A model generated the notes under the pieces. It was given only the letters and a program-made list of their open reading frames with translations. It made no database searches and was not told the origin of the DNA. A DNA stretch of 6,805 nucleotides, taken from positions 1-6,805 of the forward strand of contig SKII01000148.1 of NCBI GenBank assembly GCA_007116505.1. Direction: 5' to 3'. A program made the translations under genes and the position numbers. Each line of letters opens with the position of its first letter. The first letter of the stretch is position 1. Shown one piece after another: positions 1 through 5,519 of the stretch. Source of the stretch: Nitriliruptoraceae bacterium (GTDB lineage: Bacteria; Actinomycetota; Nitriliruptoria; Nitriliruptorales; Nitriliruptoraceae).

Positions 1-2834
1 AGCGCCCCGTCACGCCCGACCCCGACCCGACCGCGCAGCTCGCTCACGCCGCGCAGCGGCCGCAGCGCGAGGATCCGGTCCACCTCGACGTGGGAGAGAT
101 CGGCGACGGCGCCGAGGCCGAGCCGCACCGACCAGCACGAGCCGTCCGCACGGCGGCCGGCATCCCGGCCGGTCGGAGGCGTCGGATGCGCACCGCCCTC
201 CTCCCATGACCATCCCGCGGGCAGATGGGGCGCCGGGTCAGCGCCTGCCGCGACCGCGGCCCGCGCTGCCGCGAGACCCAGGCGGACGTCCGCATCTGCG
301 CCGTCGATGACTGCCACGTCCGCGTCCCTTCCCGACCGCAGCACGTCCGGTCCGAGCACCGGCACGCCGAACAGCCGGCACTCCTCGACGACGAGGCGCC
401 GCGGGTACATCCCGGGGTCATGGGTGAGCAGCCCTGCCATGAACTCCGGGAACAGGTGCTGCTTCAGGAACGCCGAGCGCTCGGTCGGCACGGCGAACGC
501 CGCGGCGTGCGCCTTGCAGAAGCCGAAGGAGGCGAACGACGCCACGTCCGCGAACACCTCCTCGACGATGTCCTGCGGCACACCACGCTCGCGCGCACGC
601 TCGAGCACGAGGCGACGCACGATGCGCTGGCCGTCAGCGTCCCCGAGACGCCGGCGCAGCAGGTCCGCCTCCGACGCATCGCAGCCCGTGAGCACCGACA
701 GGACGCCCATCACCTGCTCGTGGTAGACGATCACGCCGAACGTCTCGGCGAGGACGGGCTCGAGGTCCGGATGGGCGAAGCGGACCTCCTCCTCTCCGTG
801 GCGGCGGGCCACGTAGGGCGTGACCATGTCGGCACGCATCGGTCCGGGACGGAACAGCGAGATCTCCGCGACGAGGTCGCCGAAGCGGGCCGGCTGCAGC
901 CGGCCGAGGAGCTCACGCTGTCCGGGTGACTCGATCTGGAACATCCCGACCGAGTGCGTCGAGCGGACGAGGTCGTAGGTCGCCGGGTCGTCGTGCGCGA
1001 CCATGTCGAGCGCGAACGGACCCTGCGTCCAGCCCGGGACATCCGCGTCCTCGGCGGTGCGCGTCGGCTCGCGCGGCACCTCGGCGTCGCGCGCGACCCC
1101 GTTGACGAGGTCGAGGCAGTGCCGCATCGCGGACAGCATGCGCACCCCGAGGACGTCGAGCTTGAGCATCCCGAGCGCTGCGACGTCGTCCTTGTCGAAC
1201 TGGCTCACCGGGTAGCCGTGCGCGCTGCGCTGCACGGGGGTGCGGTCGGGCAACGATGTGTCGCCGAGCAGGATCCCGCACGGGTGCATCGCGAGGTGCC
1301 GGGGCATCCCGTCCACCCGCGCGACGAGGTCGAGCAGCGTCGCGAGCCGACCCTCGTCCAGCCGGCTCCCCGCGAGCTCGGGAAGCCGGTCGAGGGCGCG
1401 ACCGATGTCGCGTGCACGCAGCCGGGGCAGCTGACGCGCGACGTGGTCGACCTCCTCCGGCGGGAGCCCGAGCGCCGCGCCGACCCCTCGGACGGCCGAG
1501 CGCGCCTGCAGCGTCTCGAACATCCCGACCATCGCGACGCGGCGCTCGCCGTAGCGGGCGAGCACCAGGTCGTAGACGTCCTCGCGACGGTGCGACTCGA
1601 CGTCGAGGTCGATGTCGGGCAGCTCGTCCCGGTAGGGGTTCATGAAGCGCTCGAAGGAGAGCCCGTTCGCGACCGGGTCGACGTCGCTGATGCCGAGCGC
1701 GAAGCACACGAGCGACCCGGCGGCCGAGCCACGGCAGGCGACGAGGATGCCCGCCGCTCGCACGTCCTCGACCACGTCGGCGACCGCGAGGAAGAGGTCG
1801 TGCAGCCCCTCGGCGTCGATGGCTGCGAGCTCGCGGTCGAGCCGCTCGAGGACCTCGTCGCTCGGTGCGCCGCCGTACCTGCGCACCACGCCCGCGCGGC
1901 AGCGGGCCACGAGCGCCGCCACAGCACCCTCGGGCGAGCGTCCCGTGAGACGGGGTGCATGCACCCCGCCGAGCGTGAACGGTGCGACGCAGCGCTCCGC
2001 GAGCTCGACCGCAGCATCCAGGAGGTCCGGACGTTCGCGGAAGCGGCGCGCCTGCTCCCCCGGGTCGGTCAGCCAGGCCGCGGAGGTCGTCCGCCCGAGA
2101 TGCCGGGAGGCGAGCGGGACACCGAGCCGCATGCAGCGCAGCACGTCCGCGACGACCACGTCGTCGGGTCGCTCATGGCGGACGTCGTTGACCGCGACCG
2201 CTGCGACACCGCTGCGGCGGGCGAGGTCGAGCGTCCGCGCGATCCGCACGTCGTCCCCAGGCTCGTCGGGGTCCGGCCGGCCATGCACCCACCGCCCTCC
2301 GGGTGCCACGCGGTGGTCGCGCACGCCGAGGACCGTCCCGTGCGTGCCGAACCGCTCGTGCCAGCTCCCGAGCGCCGTCGCGGCGGCGTCGGGACGACCG
2401 CGCGCGAGCTCGCGCCCGACCGGCGAGTCGACACCGAGCAGGGCCAGCACCCTCCCTGACGCGGCGACGTCGTCCAGCGCTCCCGCGGCGAGCAGCGGCG
2501 CGGAGCGCTCCGTCGCGTGCGCGGAGGTCACCGCACGGCACAGCGCGGCGAAGCCGACGGCGTCCTGCGCGATCAGGGTGACGCGGTCCCCCCGGACGGC
2601 CGAGCCCGCACCGGGCGCGAGCGCGAGGTCCACCCCCACCACGGGGACGATGCCGGCGGAGACGGCCGCACGCACGAAGCGGACGGCACCCGAGAGCCCG
2701 TCGCGGTCGGTGAGCGCGACGTGGGTCATCCCCATCTCCGCCGCGGCGGCCGCGAGCCGCTCCGGCGCGATCGTCGCGTCACGCAGGGAGAAGGTCGAGC
2801 TGACGCGGAGATGCGCGAAGCGGTTCGTCCCCAC
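1..2834 (-). CDS. dnaE2: DnaE2-like DNA polymerase III alpha subunit (error-prone type), C-terminus cut by the window edge
   Basis: C-family DNA polymerase that extends primers with dNTPs; the DnaE2 branch is known for damage-induced, mutagenic translesion synthesis. 944 codons are visible without a stop. I chose the GTG at 2834 because GGGA lies 6 bases upstream, it starts 11 bases after the preceding stop, and the PHP-type N-terminus (F6-A-H-L) follows immediately. The polymerase core is intact: PDIDLD with catalytic D407 and D409, LKLDVLG with D560, QFDKDD just before it, GMFQIES near 630-636, FGFCKAH at 770-776, and THDPGMYP around 804-811. A helix-hairpin-helix-like segment begins near the left edge; the OB-fold end is missing. 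The PHP domain is degenerate: the usual HLHVHS reads HLRVSS (H8, R10, S12), TDH reads TDR (R44), and NDVHY reads NDVRH. The THDPGMYP variant matches, from memory, the Streptomyces SCO1739-like group. A replicative DnaE1 is the alternative, but the PHP decay, the LexA box upstream and the DUF6504 neighbour argue for DnaE2. Confidence 0.9.
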   Translation of the reverse strand, partial: MGTNRFAHLRVSSTFSLRDATIAPERLAAAAAEMGMTHVALTDRDGLSGAVRFVRAAVSAGIVPVVGVDLALAPGAGSAVRGDRVTLIAQDAVGFAALCRAVTSAHATERSAPLLAAGALDDVAASGRVLALLGVDSPVGRELARGRPDAAATALGSWHERFGTHGTVLGVRDHRVAPGGRWVHGRPDPDEPGDDVRIARTLDLARRSGVAAVAVNDVRHERPDDVVVADVLRCMRLGVPLASRHLGRTTSAAWLTDPGEQARRFRERPDLLDAAVELAERCVAPFTLGGVHAPRLTGRSPEGAVAALVARCRAGVVRRYGGAPSDEVLERLDRELAAIDAEGLHDLFLAVADVVEDVRAAGILVACRGSAAGSLVCFALGISDVDPVANGLSFERFMNPYRDELPDIDLDVESHRREDVYDLVLARYGERRVAMVGMFETLQARSAVRGVGAALGLPPEEVDHVARQLPRLRARDIGRALDRLPELAGSRLDEGRLATLLDLVARVDGMPRHLAMHPCGILLGDTSLPDRTPVQRSAHGYPVSQFDKDDVAALGMLKLDVLGVRMLSAMRHCLDLVNGVARDAEVPREPTRTAEDADVPGWTQGPFALDMVAHDDPATYDLVRSTHSVGMFQIESPGQRELLGRLQPARFGDLVAEISLFRPGPMRADMVTPYVARRHGEEEVRFAHPDLEPVLAETFGVIVYHEQVMGVLSVLTGCDASEADLLRRRLGDADGQRIVRRLVLERARERGVPQDIVEEVFADVASFASFGFCKAHAAAFAVPTERSAFLKQHLFPEFMAGLLTHDPGMYPRRLVVEECRLFGVPVLGPDVLRSGRDADVAVIDGADADVRLGLAAARAAVAAGADPAPHLPAGWSWEEGGAHPTPPTGRDAGRRADGSCWSVRLGLGAVADLSHVEVDRILALRPLRGVSELRGRVGVGRDGA
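1951..1968. repeat. 18-bp perfect palindrome inside dnaE2
   Basis: CGGGGTGCATGCACCCCG is identical to its reverse complement. It lies in the coding sequence and encodes Gly-Gly-Val-His-Ala-Pro in the polymerase frame, upstream of the catalytic DxD motif. It may be a chance product of codon use, or a protein-binding site or RNA hairpin; nothing nearby decides this. Confidence 0.5.
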
Positions 2835-2845
2835 CGGCGATCCCG

Positions 2846-3124
2846 TCAGTCCCAGACGCGGTCGAGGCGCCAGCCGTCACCGCGCCGGACGAGCTCATGG
2901 ATCACGCGACCGTGGTCGGTCGCCACCTCGACGCGCCACAGGTCGGTGCGCTCGACCTCGAGCACCGCTCCGCCGGACCGGTACCACCAGCCCGCGTCCT
3001 CATGCCAGTGCCCGAGCACCTGCACGACACGGTGCCGCCGGCCCCGCCACCGGAACGCGACGGGTGCCCCGTCGAGCCCGCCGTCGGACTCGACCTCATC
3101 GAGGGTCTCCCGGTACCGCTTCAT
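2846..3124 (-). CDS. DUF6504-like small protein, partner gene of the DnaE2-like polymerase
   Basis: A 92-residue protein with no signal peptide or membrane segment, so probably cytoplasmic. It has the pattern I associate with the uncharacterised DUF6504 family: a start resembling RYxE (R3-Y4-R5-E6), FRWRGR at 24-29, VLGHWHED at 36-43, the WWYR pair at 46-49, a WRVE motif, and a C-terminal GWRLDRVWD. In actinobacteria such genes tend to sit beside imuB/dnaE2-type mutagenesis genes, as recalled rather than searched. The ATG at 3124 has a strong Shine-Dalgarno (GGAGGG, 3136-3131) at 6 bases spacing. The stop lies only 11 bases before the polymerase GTG, so both genes are probably on one transcript driven by the LexA-box promoter at 3259-3304. 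The molecular role is unknown; an accessory role in the mutasome is inference from position. Confidence 0.85.
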   Translation of the reverse strand: MKRYRETLDEVESDGGLDGAPVAFRWRGRRHRVVQVLGHWHEDAGWWYRSGGAVLEVERTDLWRVEVATDHGRVIHELVRRGDGWRLDRVWD

Positions 3125-3130
3125 CGCACA

Positions 3131-3136
3131 CCCTCC
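3131..3136 (-). promoter_or_regulatory. Shine-Dalgarno of the DUF6504-like gene
   Basis: On the minus strand this reads GGAGGG, 6 bases before the ATG at 3124. Its first two G residues (3136-3135) are also the last bases of the 3' arm of the leader hairpin at 3135-3180, so ribosome access may depend on whether that hairpin is folded. Confidence 0.7.
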
Positions 3137-3180
3137 GGACGGCTCCGACCGGTCGGAGACCGGTCGGAGGTGCCGTCCGG
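3135..3180 (-). promoter_or_regulatory. Strong leader hairpin abutting the ribosome binding site
   Basis: In the minus-strand transcript, CCGGACGGC (3180-3172) is perfectly complementary to GCCGTCCGG (3143-3135). Inside it, CTCCGACCGGT (3169-3159) is complementary to ACCGGTCGGAG (3153-3143), leaving a five-base loop CTCCG (3158-3154). The two stems share one G at 3143 and leave a small bulge, giving about 18-19 base pairs in one hairpin. Within it, the 11-base unit CTCCGACCGGT occurs twice in tandem (3169-3148), and 3143-3158 is a perfect 16-bp palindrome. No U-tract follows, so it does not look like a simple terminator. A translational control element, an mRNA stabiliser or a protein-binding DNA palindrome are all possible. 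Confidence 0.6.
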
Positions 3181-3204
3181 GGACCCGCGGAACCTGCAGC
3201 GCGT

Positions 3205-3210
3205 CCTCCT
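3205..3210 (-). promoter_or_regulatory. Second, full-consensus Shine-Dalgarno in the leader
   Basis: AGGAGG on the minus strand, followed after five bases by CTG (3199-3197). That CTG is exactly 75 bases upstream of, and in frame with, the ATG of the DUF6504-like gene, with no stop between. It could be chance, a ribosome standby site, or a rare-codon start giving a 25-residue extension that would include the hairpin. The downstream ATG remains the better start because it fits the family N-terminus. Confidence 0.3.
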
Positions 3211-3258
3211 GCGGGACCTCGCGGACCGCGGGGAGCGGTGCGGGCCGGGCAGCAGGAC

Positions 3259-3274
3259 TCGAACAGATGTTCGG
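3259..3274. promoter_or_regulatory. LexA (SOS) box
   Basis: TCGAACAGATGTTCGG on the plus strand, matching the Gram-positive/actinobacterial LexA operator GAAC-N4-GTTC. The inner 14 bases CGAACAGATGTTCG have perfectly complementary six-base arms around a GA centre. It begins directly after the -10 hexamer and should cover the transcription start, the classical place for LexA repression. It implies induction of the DUF6504-dnaE2 operon by DNA damage. I found no other GAAC-N4-GTTC in the window by eye. Confidence 0.85.
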
Positions 3275-3304
3275 ATGCTACGCCAGCCGAGCGACACCCG
3301 TCAA
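3275..3304 (-). promoter_or_regulatory. Sigma-70/SigA-type promoter of the DUF6504-dnaE2 operon
   Basis: On the minus strand, TTGACG (3304-3299) and TAGCAT (3280-3275) are separated by 18 bases, close to the housekeeping consensus TTGACN/TANNNT of actinobacteria. The predicted start near 3268 lies inside the LexA box. The -35 element contains the TGA stop codon of the upstream lipoprotein gene (3303-3301), so the promoter starts exactly where that gene ends. Confidence 0.7.
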
Positions 3305-4356
3305 CGGGCGCCCTCCTCCGAGCCGTCAGGGCCATCAGGACCGTCAGGGCCGTCGAGGTCACCGCGCCGGGCGTCGAGCCGCTCGAGGAGCCGTCCGGCC
3401 AGCTCCTCCGCGGTCTGCTCGATGCCGGCCCCCGCAGTGACCGCGCCGTTCGCGCGGCCGAGCAGCGCCGTGGTGAGCTCACCCATCGGCGCGAGCGCGG
3501 GTCCGACCCGCACATCCGCGAGGAGCGTGCCGGTGCGCACGACCGGTGCGGGGACGAACGCGGGGAAGAACCGCAGGTCGTCGACGAGCGGCAGCATCCC
3601 CGCCGCCCAGGCCCTGCCGTCGGTCGCATGGCTCAGGCCGGCGACGCAGTCACCCGCGCGCACGCGCCCGACGCCCTCCTCGGGGCCGGCCGCGAGGAAC
3701 GGACGGTCACGGCGCACGCTGTAGGTGCTCAGCAGCGCCGACAGCCCGTCGGCGCGACGGCCGAACTCCGCGTCCACGCACAGCGAGAGCTCCGGACGTT
3801 CCGACAGCCGGAGGGACAGCTGCGAGATCGAGCGCAGGTCCGCGTCGATCGACGGAGGTCCAGCGACGAAGAAGGCGAAGGTCGCGTTCGCCGGTGGGCC
3901 CTCCGCTCCCGGCCCTCCCGGACCCGCCGGACCCCCTGAGCCCCCTGCGCCCCCCGTGCCCCCCGGGTCCTCCCCCGGTCCGCCGGCCGGGATCAGCCAC
4001 GTCAGCCCCCTGCCGAGGTCCGACTCGGCGAGGACCGGGAAGGCCTCGAGCGGATCGGCAGGCGGGTCGGCGCGCCCGAGCCGCGTCAGCCACTCCTCGC
4101 CCGAGTAGGCGACGACGAGGTCCACGTCGCCGACCTCGATGGCCCGCCGCGTGCTGCGGCTGTCGGCGAGCACGACCGTGTCGGCCGTGATCCCCGCCAC
4201 GCCGAGCAGCACGACCGCGACCTCGGAGAGCAGCAGCGACTCCGCGTCGGGGGTGGCCGCCACGCGCAGCTCGGGAGCGGCCGGGACCTCCTCGCGAGCG
4301 CAGGCGCCGAGCAGCAGCGCGAGCGCCGCCACGACCACGGACGTGCGGCGACCCAC
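3301..4356 (-). CDS. OpuAC-type substrate-binding lipoprotein (glycine betaine/choline/osmoprotectant class)
   Basis: A 351-residue exported lipoprotein expected to bind a small quaternary-amine-like solute for an ABC importer. The GTG at 4356, with GGGGGGC 5 bases upstream, gives a compact signal peptide: GRR, a hydrophobic run, and lipobox LGAC with the acylated Cys at 19. The OpuAC-like pattern then runs: LRVAATPDAESLLLSEV (30-46), GDVDLVVAYSGEEWL (76-90, compare GEIDLYPEYTGT in the family), CVDAEFGRRADGL (193-205), SHATDGRAW (242-250), and DDLRFFPAFVPAPVV (259-273). Residues about 124-156 form a Gly/Pro-rich insertion, and the tail (336-345) repeats Gly-Pro-Asp. The transporter's permease and ATPase are not in the window. 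A start as far up as 4554 is possible in frame but would bury the signal peptide. The ligand cannot be read from the sequence. Confidence 0.85.
   Translation of the reverse strand: MGRRTSVVVAALALLLGACAREEVPAAPELRVAATPDAESLLLSEVAVVLLGVAGITADTVVLADSRSTRRAIEVGDVDLVVAYSGEEWLTRLGRADPPADPLEAFPVLAESDLGRGLTWLIPAGGPGEDPGGTGGAGGSGGPAGPGGPGAEGPPANATFAFFVAGPPSIDADLRSISQLSLRLSERPELSLCVDAEFGRRADGLSALLSTYSVRRDRPFLAAGPEEGVGRVRAGDCVAGLSHATDGRAWAAGMLPLVDDLRFFPAFVPAPVVRTGTLLADVRVGPALAPMGELTTALLGRANGAVTAGAGIEQTAEELAGRLLERLDARRGDLDGPDGPDGPDGSEEGAR
3322..3351 (-). repeat. Gly-Pro-Asp tandem repeat in the tail of the binding protein
   Basis: About three 9-base units, consensus on the plus strand CCGTCAGGG with variation, encode GPDGPDGPDG near the C-terminus, followed by SEEGAR and the stop. 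This is acidic, probably disordered and outside the OpuAC fold. Such short repeats can change in copy number between strains. Confidence 0.6.
3889..3984 (-). repeat. Collagen-like Gly/Pro-rich insertion within the binding protein
   Basis: On the plus strand this is a C-rich stretch. On the minus strand it encodes residues about 125-156, dominated by Gly, Pro, Ala, Ser, Thr and Glu, and it includes consecutive Gly-X-Y triplets (GGAGGSGGPAGPGGPGAEG). It separates the first OpuAC half, ending in LTWLIPA, from a strand starting ATFAFFVAG. It looks like a flexible loop inserted between the two lobes. Confidence 0.65.
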
Positions 4357-4460
4357 CAGCGCCCCCCGGGCGTGGCGTCGACGCCCCTGCGATGGCCGCT
4401 CCACCCGCACAGGCTGCCATACCCTCACCACCTCTGCGACGAGCGACGGACGGACCGAAG
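4357..4460. promoter_or_regulatory. Divergent intergenic region between two lipoprotein genes
   Basis: About 104 bases lie between the two chosen starts and must hold the promoters for both directions unless these lie inside the genes. TACCCT at 4420-4425 fits a TANNNT -10 for the plus strand, and TATGGC on the minus strand nearby is a weak candidate. I see no convincing -35 for either and no clear operator palindrome. Confidence 0.35.
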
Positions 4461-5519
4461 ATGCCCCGGACCCCGGACGCGGACCAGGGCCGCGCGCACC
4501 CCGTGCCGCAGCCCGTACGGCGCCCGGGAGGGCGAGCCGGACGGCGCACGGCACACGCGCGGATCCTCGCCGCGACGCTGCCCCTGATGCTCCTCGCGAC
4601 GGCCTGCAGCGCGGACGAGCCGGGAGCGCCCGCCGCGCCGGAGGTCACGCTGGCCATCGCACCGGCGAGCTTCGACCTCGCCGTCGGGGAGGACCGACGC
4701 CTGCTCCTCGCCGTGTTCACCGACCGCCGGGAGCGGGTCGCCGGCGGGACGGTGACGGTCCGGCTCGCCCATCTCGGCGACGAGCCGGGAGGACAGGCGA
4801 CCCTCGGCGACCCGATGACCGCGACGTTCCTCCCCGTCCCCGGACTCGACGTGCCCGCGCCGGAGCGCGGACCTGCCGTCGTCGGGACGGACCTCCTGAC
4901 GGGCGTCTACCGCGTCGACGTCGACCTCGATGCGGCTGGGTTCTGGGGCGTGCAGGTGACGGCGGACCTCCTCGACGTCGGTCCGGTCGAGGGCCGTGCC
5001 GTCCTCCAGGTGCTCCCCGCACCGGAGGTCGTCGACGTCGGTGGCACGGCACCCCCGACCCCGAACCTCGTGCGCGCCGACGTCGAGGCCGGGCTCGCAC
5101 CCGCGTCCGCACTCGACTCCCGCCTGCGCTCCCTCGAGGACCCCGACCGTGCGGCGGTGCTCCACACCACCCGGGTCGACGAGTCCCTCGCAGCCGGACG
5201 ACCCGTCGTCCTCGCGATCACCACCCCCGTCTACTGCGTCAGCCTCGTGTGCGGACCGCTCACCGAGCATCTCGTCGACGTCCATGACCGCTTCGGGGAC
5301 CGAGCGGACTTCGTGCACGTCGAGGTCTGGGAGGACTTCGAGGCTCAGCGGCTGAGCCCCGCGGCGGCCGCATGGATCCAGACCGCCACCGGCGGCAACG
5401 AACCGTGGGTCTTCCTCATCGATGGGGACGGCACGGTCCTGGCCCGCTGGGACAACGTCGTCGACCCCGCGGAGCTCGAGGCGGCGCTCAGCGCGCTGCC
5501 GGTCCTCGACGCCTCCTGA
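4461..5519 (+). CDS. Lipoprotein with N-terminal beta-rich domain and C-terminal thioredoxin-like domain
   Basis: About 352 residues. A basic N-terminus (GGRAGRRTAHAR) and hydrophobic run end in the lipobox LLATAC, so the protein is probably anchored on the outer face of the membrane through Cys49. Residues about 55-195 look like an Ig/YtkA-like beta domain (GVYRVDVDLDAAGFWGVQV). A linker follows (VGGTAPPTPN), then a thioredoxin-like domain from about 240: RPVVLAITTPVYC, the cysteine pair C259 and C264 (YCVSLVCGP, CX4C), FVHVEVWED, then NEPWVFLIDGDGTVLARW and a final helix. Similar actinobacterial proteins (recalled) carry CxxxxCGP here. The likely role is extracytoplasmic thiol redox or metal handling; this is inference. 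The start is uncertain: ATG 4461 has only GGA 6 bases upstream, ATG 4392 has no visible Shine-Dalgarno, and GTG 4503 would give a more usual signal length (Cys35). Confidence 0.8.
   Translation: MPRTPDADQGRAHPVPQPVRRPGGRAGRRTAHARILAATLPLMLLATACSADEPGAPAAPEVTLAIAPASFDLAVGEDRRLLLAVFTDRRERVAGGTVTVRLAHLGDEPGGQATLGDPMTATFLPVPGLDVPAPERGPAVVGTDLLTGVYRVDVDLDAAGFWGVQVTADLLDVGPVEGRAVLQVLPAPEVVDVGGTAPPTPNLVRADVEAGLAPASALDSRLRSLEDPDRAAVLHTTRVDESLAAGRPVVLAITTPVYCVSLVCGPLTEHLVDVHDRFGDRADFVHVEVWEDFEAQRLSPAAAAWIQTATGGNEPWVFLIDGDGTVLARWDNVVDPAELEAALSALPVLDAS

Noticed and set aside
154..171. Seven-base inverted repeat CGGCCGG/CCGGCCG with a four-base loop
   Set aside because: It lies inside the polymerase coding sequence in a weakly conserved Gly/Arg-rich stretch; repeats of this length made only of C and G are expected by chance at this GC content.
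954..2459. Long open frame of 501 codons on the plus strand
   Set aside because: It is antisense to the clear DnaE polymerase frame and has the Arg/His-rich composition typical of shadow frames in GC-rich DNA. No domain is recognisable.
2816..2827. CGAAGCGGTTCG as a second LexA box near the polymerase start
   Set aside because: The arms are CGAA/TTCG with a four-base gap. The LexA operator needs GAAC-N4-GTTC, so the spacing and the inner C/G are wrong.
3135..3180. Leader hairpin as a rho-independent terminator of the upstream gene
   Set aside because: No T-tract follows on the minus strand; instead a Shine-Dalgarno and start codon do. It also lies downstream of the operon's own promoter.
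3241..3275. tRNA T-arm-like string (GTTCGAGTCC on the minus strand), possibly a tRNA or attachment-site remnant
   Set aside because: The bases before TTCGAGT do not pair with those after it, and no anticodon or D-arm is present. The string is explained by the LexA box.
1642..3939. Open frame of 765 codons on the plus strand
   Set aside because: It runs across three minus-strand genes, the promoter and the LexA box, and its Ser/Arg/Ala-rich translation has no domain pattern.
4357..4554. In-frame GTG at 4554 as start of the binding-protein gene
   Set aside because: It would add 66 Arg/Pro-rich residues before an excellent lipoprotein signal peptide and overlap the divergent gene. GTG 4356 has a Shine-Dalgarno and gives a normal signal length.
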